NCBI GenBank assembly: GCA_024401115.1
Contig: JAKSLP010000008.1
Coordinates: 1-64,000 of the forward strand
Source: Bacteroidaceae bacterium
GTDB lineage: Bacteria > Bacteroidota > Bacteroidia > Bacteroidales > Bacteroidaceae
Direction of reading: 5' to 3'
DNA: 64,000 nt
Shown here in pieces: positions 9,011 to 18,263 of the stretch. A model generated the notes under the pieces. It was given only the letters and a program-made list of their open reading frames with translations. It had not been told where the DNA came from and did no database searches. The position numbers and the translations under genes were made by a program. Position 1 is the stretch's first letter. Each line of letters starts with the position of its first letter.

Positions 9011-10054
9011 CTATTTTTCTCCCAACAAGAGCGGTTTAAAGTGAGCCATAGCCTTATGGTAAATATCGACAGCCTCTTCCAGTGTACAGTACAGTCGTCC
9101 TCCTGCTGCATTCAAATGACCACCGCCATTAAAGAACATCTCAGCCACCTTATTGCAAGGGAAATCATCCACACTTCTCAAGGAAATAAGAATTCTATCC
9201 TGTTCCTCGTCTTCCCTCATCTGACAAGACATACGCACTCCCTTTATGGACAAAGGGATATTTACGAGACCTTCCGAATCTCCTTTCTGAAAATTGAATG
9301 CCTTTTGTTCCTCACGTGAAATAGTGAAAAGAGTAGACCGGTATTGATCAAAATATTGTAATTTCTCATGTAGCACATAGCCCTGTAAACGGATACGGTC
9401 CAAGGAATTATTATTGTAAATCAACCGATATATCTTATCCTTGTCTATGCCTTTTTCCAACAGACAACTGATGATGAAGAATATTTCCGGACGAGTGGAA
9501 TTAAAGGTGAATCCACCGGTATCGGTACACATTCCGGCATACAGAGCTTGCGCAGCCTCGTAAGTCAGGTCAGGGAAACCGCCCAACTCGTAGATTACAC
9601 GGAAGATAACCTCACAGGTGGAGCTCAGTTTTGGAAATGACACCGTCAGAGTACAGAAATCCTTTGGCTGAAGATGATGGTCAAATAACCAACATTCAGC
9701 ACCCGCCTCATTGATAACAGACTGCATGCTGTCCTCTACTCGCGACAAATCGTTCAAATCCAAACAGCAAATAACATCAGCCTCCAGAATCAACCGTGTG
9801 GCGCGTTCTGTTTCTTGCTCAAAGATTAAGATGTCTGATGCTCCCGGAATCCAATCCAGGAATTCAGGAAAGGCATTTGGCAACACAATATTAACTTGTT
9901 TGCCTAAACCTTTCAGATAATCAGCCAAGCCCAGAGTTGATCCCACAGCATCACCATCTGGGGATGTATGGGCAACAAGCACAAATCTGTGGTGATTGGC
10001 CAAGCCATCTTTCAAGCAGGTCAACTGGACCTCGTCCAACAAACTGGGCATCAT
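9011..10054 (-). CDS. nrnA: DHH-family phosphoesterase (NrnA-like nanoRNase / pAp phosphatase)
   Basis: Cytoplasmic hydrolase of 347 residues that probably degrades very short RNAs and/or pAp. The DHH catalytic motifs are present: HTSPDGDAVGS near residues 29-39, CCLDLND near 95-101 and FDHH near 123-126, with the C-terminal DHHA1 motif GGGHLNAAGG near residues 312-321. Its ATG overlaps the rpe stop codon (ATGA at 10051-10054), so it is translationally coupled to rpe. Other DHH proteins such as RecJ are much longer; the length fits NrnA. Confidence 0.88.
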   Translation of the reverse strand: MMPSLLDEVQLTCLKDGLANHHRFVLVAHTSPDGDAVGSTLGLADYLKGLGKQVNIVLPNAFPEFLDWIPGASDILIFEQETERATRLILEADVICCLDLNDLSRVEDSMQSVINEAGAECWLFDHHLQPKDFCTLTVSFPKLSSTCEVIFRVIYELGGFPDLTYEAAQALYAGMCTDTGGFTFNSTRPEIFFIISCLLEKGIDKDKIYRLIYNNNSLDRIRLQGYVLHEKLQYFDQYRSTLFTISREEQKAFNFQKGDSEGLVNIPLSIKGVRMSCQMREDEEQDRILISLRSVDDFPCNKVAEMFFNGGGHLNAAGGRLYCTLEEAVDIYHKAMAHFKPLLLGEK

Positions 10055-10716
10055 TGGGCAGGAGTCAGTTTTTTCAGGTTATGAATAGTCTCGTATGGAT
10101 TCTTGCTGCCAAACACGAAACTGCCAGCTACCAGAATATCAGCACCAGCATCAATCAGTTGCTGGCCGGTCTCATAATTAACGCCACCATCAATCTCAAT
10201 TAAGGCATGAGAACCGGACTCCTCAATCATTTTCTTCAGTTCTCTAACCTTATTCAAAGAATGAGGGATAAACTTCTGTCCACCAAAGCCAGGATTTACC
10301 GACATCAGCAATACCACGTCTATCATTTCTATGATGTCACGTAACATGCACACAGGAGTGCCAGGGTTCAATGCCACACCGGCACGCATGCCTGCAGCCT
10401 TGATTTTTTGTAAAGTGCGGTGAATGTGGGTACAAGCCTCATAGTGAACGGTCATCAAGTCAATACCAAATTCCTTGGTACCTTCGATAAACTTATCGGG
10501 GTCTACAATCATCAAATGCACATCCATCGGTTTAGTAATGTGCTTACTTACCATCTGGAGAATCGGTGCGCCAAATGTAATGTTAGGAACAAACACACCA
10601 TCCATGACATCCAAGTGCAGGGAATCTGCCTCACTGGCATTAATCATCTCTATTTCTTTCTGCAAATTGCCAAAATCAGCAGACAGCAATGAAGGATAAA
10701 CCTGAGTTTCTTTCAT
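10051..10716 (-). CDS. rpe: Ribulose-phosphate 3-epimerase
   Basis: TIM-barrel enzyme of 221 residues interconverting D-ribulose 5-phosphate and D-xylulose 5-phosphate in the pentose phosphate pathway. Hallmarks are PSLLSADFGNLQKEI (7-21), HLDVMDGVFVPNITFG (34-49, metal-binding His and Asp), MSVNPGFGGQKFI and the phosphate-binding IDGGVN ... GADILVAGSFVF. It begins 11 bases after fmt and overlaps nrnA by four bases in the leftward cluster. Confidence 0.96.
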   Translation of the reverse strand: MKETQVYPSLLSADFGNLQKEIEMINASEADSLHLDVMDGVFVPNITFGAPILQMVSKHITKPMDVHLMIVDPDKFIEGTKEFGIDLMTVHYEACTHIHRTLQKIKAAGMRAGVALNPGTPVCMLRDIIEMIDVVLLMSVNPGFGGQKFIPHSLNKVRELKKMIEESGSHALIEIDGGVNYETGQQLIDAGADILVAGSFVFGSKNPYETIHNLKKLTPAQ

Positions 10717-10727
10717 TTTTCTTCGTA

Positions 10728-11696
10728 TTATTCACAAAAACAACCCTCAGCAGCCTTAAAGCCACAGAGGAAATCTTTTACATTCATTCGTTTTTTTCCT
10801 GCCAATTGCAGGTTCTTTACCACCAGGAAACCATCCGTAGCGGCAATCTTCAATTCATTCTTTCCGTCTGTAACGACCGTACCTACAGGAACATTGCAAG
10901 TTGTTGGTTGTTTTGCCACCTCATACAGTTTCAAGGTCAGTACGGTATTTCCCTGATGCAGTTCTGTCCATGCTGCAGGATAAGGAGAGAAACCACGCAC
11001 AAAATTGTACAATGTGGCCACTGGCTGATTCCAGTTGATCCGGCAGGTATCCTTAAAGATCTTTGGAGCAGGACGTAAAGGTTCATCAGTTACCATCTCT
11101 TCCTGCGGGATGCTCTTTACTGTACCTGCAAGAATGTTATCCACGGTTTCAACCACCAGTTTACCGCCCAGCATCATCAGTTTATCGTGCACATCACCTA
11201 CATTGTCTTCCTCCAGAATAGGGATACGCACCTGCTGGATAACCTCACCGGTATCAATCTCATGCTTCAGGAAGAATGTGGTGATGCCGGTTTCCTTGTC
11301 ACCGTTCACCACAGCCCAGTTGATAGGAGCGGCACCACGATACTGAGGCAACAGAGAGGCATGCAGGTTGAATGTTCCCATTGGAGGCATATTCCATACC
11401 ACTTCCGGCAGCATGCGGAATGCCACCACAATCTGCAAGTCAGCCTTCAGCTCGCGTAGTTCAGCCACAAAAGCCTCATCTTTCAGTTTCTCGGGTTGTA
11501 GCACCTTAAGGCCATGCTCCACGGCATATTGTTTCACCGGACTAGGCTGCAGCACGCTGCCATGACGGCCCACTGGTTTATCAGGCATGGTGATGACTGC
11601 CACCACATTATATCCACCCTCTACCAGGCAACGGAGACTCTCCACTGCAAAGTCGGGTGTTCCCATATATACAATTCGTAAATCTTCTTTTTTCAT
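10728..11696 (-). CDS. fmt: Methionyl-tRNA formyltransferase
   Basis: Adds the formyl group from 10-formyl-tetrahydrofolate to initiator Met-tRNA. The 322-residue protein starts MKKEDLRIVYMGTPDFAVESL and has the catalytic signature FNLHASLLPQYRGAAPINWA with Asn and His near residues 112-114, plus TGITTFFLKHEIDTGEVI. The C-terminal OB-like domain is present (FVRGFSPYPAAWTEL). It lies 14 bases downstream of the ClC gene and 11 bases upstream of rpe in the leftward cluster. Confidence 0.97.
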   Translation of the reverse strand: MKKEDLRIVYMGTPDFAVESLRCLVEGGYNVVAVITMPDKPVGRHGSVLQPSPVKQYAVEHGLKVLQPEKLKDEAFVAELRELKADLQIVVAFRMLPEVVWNMPPMGTFNLHASLLPQYRGAAPINWAVVNGDKETGITTFFLKHEIDTGEVIQQVRIPILEEDNVGDVHDKLMMLGGKLVVETVDNILAGTVKSIPQEEMVTDEPLRPAPKIFKDTCRINWNQPVATLYNFVRGFSPYPAAWTELHQGNTVLTLKLYEVAKQPTTCNVPVGTVVTDGKNELKIAATDGFLVVKNLQLAGKKRMNVKDFLCGFKAAEGCFCE

Positions 11697-11710
11697 TTCC
11701 TATCAATCTA

Positions 11711-13510
11711 TTAATCAGCCGACAAATCAGCCAAAACTTGACGGTAAGTACTGTAGATACGGCTCTTCGAGATGAATCCCATGAACTTTCCGTCTGTATC
11801 CTCTACCGGAAGATTCCAGGCATTCGTTTCGTCAAATTTCTGTACTACAGACAACATGGACTGATCCACTCTCAATCGGGCAACAGGCGCACTCATCAGT
11901 CGCTCCACATTGAAACGGTGATACAGTTCCGGACGGAACATAATGTTTCGGATATCGTCCAGTAACACCACCCCGCGGAGTGAACCTGTACCGTCTACCA
12001 CAGGGAACAAGTTTCGACGAGACTTGGAGATGACCGTAACCAACTCACCCAAATCCATCTCAGGAGTAACGGTATTGAAATCCTTCTCGATGACGGTTTC
12101 AACAGTCATCAGCGTCATGACGGATGCATCTTTGTTGTGAGTCAGCAACTCTCCTCGTTTGGCCAGACGCATGGAATAAATGCTATGAGGTTCAAAGGCG
12201 ATAATGGTCAGATAGGCACTTACACTGCTAATCATCAGAGGGACGAACAAGTCATAGCCTCCGCTCAATTCTGCAATCAGGAACATTCCGGTCAGTGGAG
12301 CATGCATGACGCCACTCATCACACCGGCCATGCCCAACAAGGCAAAATTGGTTTCCGGAACCTGGATGGATTCCACCCAACCGTTCCACAGACGGGCAAA
12401 TATGAATCCGACAATGCAACCCAGGAACAAACTTGGGGCGAAGGTTCCACCACATCCACCGCCACCATTAGTAGCAGTTGTAGCAAACACTTTGGTAAGG
12501 AGCAACAGCCCCAGATACACCAGTAATAGGTTGTCCATACCGGCAAAGATAGAGCGCTCCATAACTGTATCCCAATCTGACGGACCATGGCCGGTGACCA
12601 GCACATCAATCAATGAATAGCCCTCACCATAGAGTGATGGGAACAGGAAAATCAGAATACTGATGACCACTCCTCCCAAAGCCAGTTTCTTATATGGATG
12701 GGAGATTCGTCCGAAAATACCCTCAAACCAGTTCATCACACGGGTAAAATAGAGCGACATGAAACCACAGCATATACCCATCATGATGGTGGCAGGCACA
12801 CGTTCTACTACAAATGGATCCTGCAAATGGAAATCAAACATGGCTCCACTGCCCGAATAGGCATAGGTAAAGCAGGCTGCCGTAGCACAACTGACCAGCA
12901 GCGGAAGCAAAGACGACATGGTCAGATCCAGCATCAGCACCTCCAAGGTAAACACCACGCCGGCAATTGGCGCCTTGAAAATGCCCGAGATGGCACCTGC
13001 GGCTCCACAACCTACCAACAGCAACAACGTACGGTGTTCCATTTTGAACAATTGTCCCAGATGGGAACCGATGGCAGAACCTGTCAATACGATAGGGGCC
13101 TCACCTCCTACCGAACCGCCAAATCCAATGGTTATACTGGCTGCCACTACAGAGGTCCAGCTATTATGCGATTTGATTCGTCCCTGTCTGCGACTGATGG
13201 CATACAGAATTTTGGTCACACCATGACCGATATCATCCTTTACAATATGACGAACAAACAAGCCAGTGAACAGAATACCCAGTACCGGATAAATCAGGTA
13301 CAGCCAGTTGAAACCTAACCGGTCAAAGTTATAGGTCAGCAACCATTCTATGAAATGGATGAGCGATTTCATCACCAAGGCTGCTGTCGCAGTAGCCCAC
13401 CCCACCAACAATGCAAGAAACAATATCAGCTGTTTCTCACTGACATGCTTCTCCCGCCATTGCAGCAGATGTGCAAACCAACCGTCCTGATGTTCCTCGA
13501 AGGTTTTCAT
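11711..13510 (-). CDS. ClC-family chloride channel/antiporter with two CBS domains
   Basis: Membrane anion transporter of 599 residues. The ClC core has the external-glutamate region GGSVGGEAPIVLTGSAIGS (a variant of GREGP that retains the Glu) and the late selectivity element GCGGTFAPSLFLG. A classical GSGIP filter near the N-terminus is not recognisable, so ion specificity is uncertain. The last 150 residues contain two CBS repeats, which usually sense adenine nucleotides. The gene starts on the last base of the tsaC stop codon (TAATG at 13512-13508), indicating tight coupling. Confidence 0.9.
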   Translation of the reverse strand: MKTFEEHQDGWFAHLLQWREKHVSEKQLILFLALLVGWATATAALVMKSLIHFIEWLLTYNFDRLGFNWLYLIYPVLGILFTGLFVRHIVKDDIGHGVTKILYAISRRQGRIKSHNSWTSVVAASITIGFGGSVGGEAPIVLTGSAIGSHLGQLFKMEHRTLLLLVGCGAAGAISGIFKAPIAGVVFTLEVLMLDLTMSSLLPLLVSCATAACFTYAYSGSGAMFDFHLQDPFVVERVPATIMMGICCGFMSLYFTRVMNWFEGIFGRISHPYKKLALGGVVISILIFLFPSLYGEGYSLIDVLVTGHGPSDWDTVMERSIFAGMDNLLLVYLGLLLLTKVFATTATNGGGGCGGTFAPSLFLGCIVGFIFARLWNGWVESIQVPETNFALLGMAGVMSGVMHAPLTGMFLIAELSGGYDLFVPLMISSVSAYLTIIAFEPHSIYSMRLAKRGELLTHNKDASVMTLMTVETVIEKDFNTVTPEMDLGELVTVISKSRRNLFPVVDGTGSLRGVVLLDDIRNIMFRPELYHRFNVERLMSAPVARLRVDQSMLSVVQKFDETNAWNLPVEDTDGKFMGFISKSRIYSTYRQVLADLSAD

Positions 13511-14091
13511 TACTTTCTGATTATCTCAACCTCGCCCGATGGGCCCAATTTAATTATACTGGATGGATTTCCGTTGCGTTCATTTCTGCGCGAAGTGCAA
13601 ACATAATCCACCATTCCTTTCAGTTCCTCGCTGATGTCATCAAAACAGCGTGCAGCCGGTTCACCGCTAAAGTTAGCGCTGGTGCTTACCACCGGACGTG
13701 CCAGACGGAAACACAACTGCTGGCTAAATGTCTCACGGGTCACACGGATGCCCAAAGTACCATCCTCACCTACCAGATTCTGCGGCAGGTTCTTAGCTCC
13801 ACTAAAGATAATGGTCAGCGGATTAGTGGCCAGTTCTATCACATCCCAAGCCACATTAGGCACCTGGCTTACATATCGCTGAATGCGGTTCTCGCTATCC
13901 ACCAGCACCAACATTGCCTTGGTGTCCTCACGGCGCTTTATCTCATAGACCTTGCGCACAGCCTCTTCATTGGTGGCATCACAACCTATGCCCCACACGG
14001 TATCTGTAGGATACAGGATTACTCCGCCCTTACGCATCACCTCCACGGCTTTGCGTATGTCTTCTTGCCAAGCTTTTGTTAATTCTTCCAT
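13510..14091 (-). CDS. tsaC: Threonylcarbamoyl-AMP synthase (TsaC/Sua5 type)
   Basis: Makes threonylcarbamoyl-AMP for the t6A modification of ANN-decoding tRNAs. The 193-residue protein has the YrdC fold motifs GGVILYPTDTVWGIGCDA, KRREDTKAMLVLV, and GTLGIRVT ... PVVSTSANFSGEP. The frame stays open another 27 codons upstream, but those codons come from a dispersed palindromic repeat (14102-14186). The ATG at 14091 gives the family's normal length. First gene of the cluster tsaC-ClC-fmt-rpe-nrnA. Confidence 0.93.
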   Translation of the reverse strand: MEELTKAWQEDIRKAVEVMRKGGVILYPTDTVWGIGCDATNEEAVRKVYEIKRREDTKAMLVLVDSENRIQRYVSQVPNVAWDVIELATNPLTIIFSGAKNLPQNLVGEDGTLGIRVTRETFSQQLCFRLARPVVSTSANFSGEPAARCFDDISEELKGMVDYVCTSRRNERNGNPSSIIKLGPSGEVEIIRK

Positions 14092-14101
14092 AATTTCCTC
14101 T

Positions 14102-14186
14102 CTGTCATGTTGAGCGAAGCGAAACATCTTTCTAAACTGAATAGTTCTCCTCGAAGCAAGATCCTTCGCCATGCTCAGGATGACAG
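14102..14186. repeat. Dispersed palindromic repeat, family 1, copy 1
   Basis: Imperfect palindrome beginning CTGTCATGTTGAGCGAAGCG and ending GCTCAGGATGACAG, between prfC and tsaC. The same element occurs at 15790-15876, 28400-28526, 40196-40280, 54830-54924 and, as a half copy, 54553-54610. Each lies in an intergenic gap and its ends are complementary, so the transcript can fold. Confidence 0.85.
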
Positions 14187-14201
14187 TATACTTAATTTCT
14201 A

Positions 14202-15767
14202 CTAAAACTCCGAAGTAAAGTGGAACCTGATATGTTCAAAATCCTCCTGCGCCATCTGCAGCACATAACCGCTGTCTGCCAGGAATACATCGCGTCCCTG
14301 ACGGTCCTTGGCCATATACTGATATTTGCGCTTCTTGAAGTTCTCTAATTCTGCCTGATCGTCACTCTCAATCCAGCAAGCCTTGTACAGACGCACAGGT
14401 TCCCAACGGCACTTAGCGTTATATTCATTCTCCAGACGATACTGGATAACCTCGAACTGCAACTGGCCAACTGTACCAATAATCTTGCGTCCGTTGAACT
14501 GGTTGACGAAAAGCTGAGCCACACCCTCGTCCATCAGCTGGTCAATACCCTTGTTCAGCTGCTTGGTCTTCATAGGGTCGGCATTCTCAATGTATTTGAA
14601 CAGCTCAGGGCTGAACGATGGCAATCCGCGGAAGTGCAGGTCCTCACCCTCGGTCAGTGTATCACCGATGGCAAAATTGCCTGTATCTGGCAAACCTACG
14701 ATATCACCTGGATAAGCCTCGTCAATGGTGCTCTTGCGCTGTGCCATAAACTGGGTTGGTGATGAGAATCGCAAGGTTTTTCCTGTACGCATATTTAAAT
14801 AAGGTGCATTTCGCACAAACTTACCGCTGCACACCTTACAGAATGCCACGCAACTGCGGTGATTTGGGTCGATATTGGCGGTAATCTTGAAGATGAAACC
14901 GGTAAACTTAGGTTCCTCAGGCTTAACCAGACGCTCCTCGGCTTTGGTAGGACGGGGACTTGGAGCGATCTGCACGAAGCAATCCAGCAACTCCTTTACA
15001 CCAAAGTTGTTCAAAGCCGAACCAAAGAAAACAGGAGCCACGGAAGCATCCAGGTAGCTCTCCACCTCGAACTCAGGATATACTCCATCTATCAGTTCCA
15101 GGTCGGCACGAAGCTTCTCGGCATCGTTCTCACCTACCATCTCATCCAGTTTCTCGCTGTTGATGTCTACCTCCACCTTTTCAGTTACCACCTGCTTGCT
15201 AGGCTGGTACAAATCCAGTTTCTGCTCAAAAATATTATATACGCCCTTGAAACGCTGACCCTGATTGATAGGCCAACTCAACGGGCGGACACTAATTTGC
15301 AATTCGCTCTCCAGTTCATCCAGCAAGTCGAATGGGTCCTTACCCTCACGGTCCATCTTGTTTACATACACGATAACCGGAGTATTGCGCATACGGCACA
15401 CCTCCATCAGCTTACGGGTCTGAGCCTCAACACCCTTGGCGCCATCCACAACGATGATGGCACTATCCACAGCCGTCAGTGTGCGGAAAGTATCCTCGGC
15501 AAAGTCCTGGTGACCTGGAGTATCCAGAATGTTCACCTTATAACCCTGATAGTCAAACTCCATCACAGAGGTTGTCACACTAATACCACGCTGCTTCTCA
15601 ATCTCCATCCAGTCACTGGTAGCAGTCTTCTTAATCTTATTGCTCTTTACGGCACCTGCCACCTGAATCTGACCACCAAACAGCAACAGTTTCTCGGTCA
15701 GTGTAGTCTTACCCGCATCAGGATGCGAGATGATGGCAAACGTTCTTCTTCTCTGTATTTCTTCCAT
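14202..15767 (-). CDS. prfC: Peptide chain release factor 3
   Basis: Ribosome-dependent GTPase of 521 residues that recycles RF1 and RF2 after termination. G1 is [11 protein letters not shown] (15-25), switch I/G2 [12 protein letters not shown]3 DTPGHQDF and G4 NKMDREG, all canonical. This contrasts with the EF-G paralogue at 3.9-6.0 kb. The RF3-specific tail [14 protein letters not shown] is complete. The gene is flanked on both sides by copies of the family 1 palindrome, which separate it from its neighbours. Confidence 0.97.
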   Translation of the reverse strand: MEEIQRRRTFAIISHPDAGKTTLTEKLLLFGGQIQVAGAVKSNKIKKTATSDWMEIEKQRGISVTTSVMEFDYQGYKVNILDTPGHQDFAEDTFRTLTAVDSAIIVVDGAKGVEAQTRKLMEVCRMRNTPVIVYVNKMDREGKDPFDLLDELESELQISVRPLSWPINQGQRFKGVYNIFEQKLDLYQPSKQVVTEKVEVDINSEKLDEMVGENDAEKLRADLELIDGVYPEFEVESYLDASVAPVFFGSALNNFGVKELLDCFVQIAPSPRPTKAEERLVKPEEPKFTGFIFKITANIDPNHRSCVAFCKVCSGKFVRNAPYLNMRTGKTLRFSSPTQFMAQRKSTIDEAYPGDIVGLPDTGNFAIGDTLTEGEDLHFRGLPSFSPELFKYIENADPMKTKQLNKGIDQLMDEGVAQLFVNQFNGRKIIGTVGQLQFEVIQYRLENEYNAKCRWEPVRLYKACWIESDDQAELENFKKRKYQYMAKDRQGRDVFLADSGYVLQMAQEDFEHIRFHFTSEF

Positions 15768-15789
15768 TTAATATATATTTTCTTTTTTA

Positions 15790-15876
15790 TTGTCATCCTG
15801 AGTGGAACGAAGGATCTTACCTCGAGGATATGCTATCCAGTTTAGAAAGATGTTTCGCTTCGCTCAACATGACAAT
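15790..15876. repeat. Dispersed palindromic repeat, family 1, copy 2
   Basis: Begins ATTGTCATCCTGAGTGGAAC and ends CGCTCAACATGACAAT, filling most of the gap between the DUF4924 gene and prfC. Ends are complementary. Confidence 0.85.
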
Positions 15877-15890
15877 GCATTTTGTAGAGG

Positions 15891-16436
15891 CTACAATTCC
15901 AAAGTTCCTTCCTTTTCTTGATTGTAGTATTCCGACAACATTGTCATTAGTTTAGAAATCTCCGCCACAGCCTTTTCTGTTTCTGAACTGACCGGCTTCT
16001 GTTGCATTCTCAGCAAAAGAACCCCATACAGGGCCTCAAAGCAGTTTTCCAATTCCGGATTATCCTGGCTGCTACCTTTGCTTCTCAATTCCACAATGAA
16101 TGGCAACGCCTTATAATAAGCAGCACTGTAAAAAGGCTGTTTGGTGCTATGCAGCAGTTCGTTGTGCAAATCTGTCAGCAACAGGATGATGTTGCGGTTG
16201 ATTTGCAGATGTCCCTTCTGCATCACGCCCTCACTGCGCATCATCTCCACCAAGTCAGCATACCACCGAGCCAGTTCCTCGCGCTGCTCCGGAGTATACT
16301 GGGTAAAACGGGGTACATAATCGCTTTTCAGTCGTTCTGCATCACAATTGTAGGCACGGATCAGGTCCTCCACCTGCCACATGTAAAGCAGATAAGCCGT
16401 TATATTCTGTTTCTTTAAATCCTTTGAAATAAACAT
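15891..16436 (-). CDS. DUF4924 family protein
   Basis: A 181-residue, mostly helical cytoplasmic protein starting MFISKDLKKQNITAYLLYMWQ. The pattern NRNIILLLTDLHNELL and FYSAAYYKALPFIVELRSK fits DUF4924, a conserved Bacteroidetes family without known function. No catalytic motif is visible. Its ATG shares a base with the stop codon of the LysE-type gene (TGATG at 16438-16434), so the two are coupled. I would not assign a function. Confidence 0.82.
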   Translation of the reverse strand: MFISKDLKKQNITAYLLYMWQVEDLIRAYNCDAERLKSDYVPRFTQYTPEQREELARWYADLVEMMRSEGVMQKGHLQINRNIILLLTDLHNELLHSTKQPFYSAAYYKALPFIVELRSKGSSQDNPELENCFEALYGVLLLRMQQKPVSSETEKAVAEISKLMTMLSEYYNQEKEGTLEL

Positions 16437-17089
16437 CAGTACATGGTGTTACCGGTGATGGTCCAAATTACACTTATCAGCGATGCCACCATCACAACGG
16501 CACCGATAATACGGTTGATGAGCCAGATTCCCCCTGGTTTGAAGCGGTTCTTTACCTTATCAATGGAATAAGTCAGCCACAGCCACCAGCACAAGGCACC
16601 GGTGATGATGCTCAGGTATCCCAACAGGTCCATCCACAGCGGCTGCTCGTTATCCACAAAGTTGAAACGGGCAAATAATCCCAGGAACAGAAAGATAATC
16701 AGCGGATTGGAAAATGTCACAAAGAATGCAGTGACGAAATTCTTCCACAGTGTACCTTTCTTGGCTGATACCGGACGCATATTCTTGTTCGGATTGCTCC
16801 GATAGGTATAAACACCGAAAAGGAACAGCATAACGCCACCCAACAATTGCAGGTACAGCATATTATGGCCTTTTTCCAGCAAGCCCAAGACAAAACTCAA
16901 GCCGAATGCCGTAATCAGAGCATATATCAGATCGCTTAAGGCAGCACCCACACCGGTTACAAAGCCAAACCAGCGTCCTTTATTCAGTGTACGCTGCACA
17001 CAAAGCACCCCTACAGGTCCCATTGGCGCCGACACCACCATACCCACAATCAAACCTTTCAGAATTAAACTCACTATGTCTATTAACAT
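16436..17089 (-). CDS. LysE/RhtB-family exporter
   Basis: Inner-membrane protein of 217 residues with about six hydrophobic segments. The N-terminus LKGLIVGMVVSAPMGPVGVLCVQRTLNKGRWFGF contains the family signature (P-x-G-P with the following glycines). FVTAFFVTFSNPLIIFLFLGLF in the middle carries the second conserved SNP motif. Members export amino acids or similar small solutes; the substrate cannot be told. It is the first gene of a pair with DUF4924 and has a minus-strand -7 element, TACTTTTG, at 17102-17095. Confidence 0.88.
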   Translation of the reverse strand: MLIDIVSLILKGLIVGMVVSAPMGPVGVLCVQRTLNKGRWFGFVTGVGAALSDLIYALITAFGLSFVLGLLEKGHNMLYLQLLGGVMLFLFGVYTYRSNPNKNMRPVSAKKGTLWKNFVTAFFVTFSNPLIIFLFLGLFARFNFVDNEQPLWMDLLGYLSIITGALCWWLWLTYSIDKVKNRFKPGGIWLINRIIGAVVMVASLISVIWTITGNTMY

Positions 17090-17094
17090 AGGTG

Positions 17095-17164
17095 CAAAAG
17101 TACGACAAAAAAATGAAATTTATGCCGAAATAAGGCCTATTTCTAAAAATATTACTTATCTTTG
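17095..17164. promoter_or_regulatory. Divergent promoters, LysE-type exporter / glucokinase
   Basis: Two -7 elements of the TAnnTTTG type: TACTTTTG on the minus strand at 17102-17095 and TATCTTTG on the plus strand at 17157-17164. No good -33 partner is visible for either. Confidence 0.6.
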
Positions 17165-17217
17165 TGCAGCGATTCATTATAAGAACGATTAACATTAACC
17201 TAATAAATAGATATAAC

Positions 17218-18180
17218 ATGGGAAATTCAACTGAGAAGCCATATGTAATTGGCTTGGACCTGGGTGGTACTAACTCTGTATTCGGTATCGTTGACGCTAA
17301 CGCTAAGGTACTGGAAATCGGTAAGATTAAGACTGGTGCATACGAGACATTTGAGGAGTGGTTGGACGCTTCTATCGAGTGCCTGAAGCCAATGATCGAG
17401 AAGGTTGGCGGTATTGAGAAGATTAAGGCTATGGGTGCTGGTGCTCCTAACGGCAACTACTATAACGGAACTATCGAGTTCGCTCCAAACTTGAAGTGGG
17501 CTAAGGGTGTTGTTCCTTTCGCTAAGGCATTCGAGGAGAAGTTGGGTATTCCTTGCTTCCTGACCAACGATGCTAACGCTGCTGCTCTGGGTGAGATGGC
17601 TTACGGTGCTGCTCGCGGCATGAAGAACTTTACTGTTATTACTCTGGGTACCGGTGTTGGTTCTGGTATCGTTGTAAACGGTGAGATGGTTTACGGTTGC
17701 GATGGTTTCGCAGGTGAGCTGGGTCACGTAATCTCTATCCGTGACGGTCGTCAGTGCGGTTGCGGTTTCAAGGGCTGTCTGGAGGCATACTGCTCTGCTA
17801 CTGGTGTAGCTCGTACTGCTCGTGAGATTCTGGCTAAGAGCGATGAGCCAAGTTTGTTGCGCGAGAAGAATCCAGAGGATATCGAGTCTTTGGACGTTTC
17901 TATCGCAGCTTCTAAGGGTGATAAGATTGCTAAGGAGATCTTCGAGTTCACCGGTACTCTGCTGGGTCAGGCATTGGCTGACTTCACCAAGTTCTCTTCT
18001 CCTGAGGCTTACATCTTCTTCGGTGGTTTGACCAAGGCTGGTGATCTGATTATGGATCCTATCAAGAAGGCTTACGATGCTAACTGTATGCCTATCTTCC
18101 GTGGCAAGGCTAAGATTCTGGTATCTCAGCTTCCTGACGCTGATGCAGCCGTTCTGGGTGCTTCTGCTTTGGCATGGTAA
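17218..18180 (+). CDS. glk: ROK-family glucokinase
   Basis: Phosphorylates glucose with ATP at the entry of glycolysis; 320 residues. The N-terminal phosphate loop GLDLGGTNSVFG, the catalytic-base segment LTNDANAAALGEMAYGAARG and the ROK zinc signature CGCGFKGCLEAYCS are all present. The ATG at 17218 lies just after the -7 element at 17157-17164. Codon use is strongly biased (GCT, GGT, AAG), suggesting high expression. The last codons (GASALAW) and the following terminator are duplicated at 19705 and, more weakly, at 22924, which marks this 3' end as a recombination or insertion point. Confidence 0.93.
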   Translation: MGNSTEKPYVIGLDLGGTNSVFGIVDANAKVLEIGKIKTGAYETFEEWLDASIECLKPMIEKVGGIEKIKAMGAGAPNGNYYNGTIEFAPNLKWAKGVVPFAKAFEEKLGIPCFLTNDANAAALGEMAYGAARGMKNFTVITLGTGVGSGIVVNGEMVYGCDGFAGELGHVISIRDGRQCGCGFKGCLEAYCSATGVARTAREILAKSDEPSLLREKNPEDIESLDVSIAASKGDKIAKEIFEFTGTLLGQALADFTKFSSPEAYIFFGGLTKAGDLIMDPIKKAYDANCMPIFRGKAKILVSQLPDADAAVLGASALAW

Positions 18181-18203
18181 TTTCTTACTATTCAAGTATA
18201 ATG

Positions 18204-18235
18204 AAAGCGGGTACTTCGGTATCCGCTTTTTTTGT
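18204..18235 (+). terminator. Glucokinase terminator (UUCG loop)
   Basis: Hairpin AAAGCGGGTAC-TTCG-GTATCCGCTTT followed by TTTTTGTTTT. Copies of this hairpin occur at about 19756-19783 and 22971-22999. Confidence 0.9.
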
Positions 18236-18263
18236 TTTCATTTCACCTGCTGAATTTTAACAT

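Noticed and set aside
14092-14172. 27-codon N-terminal extension of TsaC
   Set aside because: These codons come from the family 1 palindrome; the ATG at 14091 gives the usual family length.
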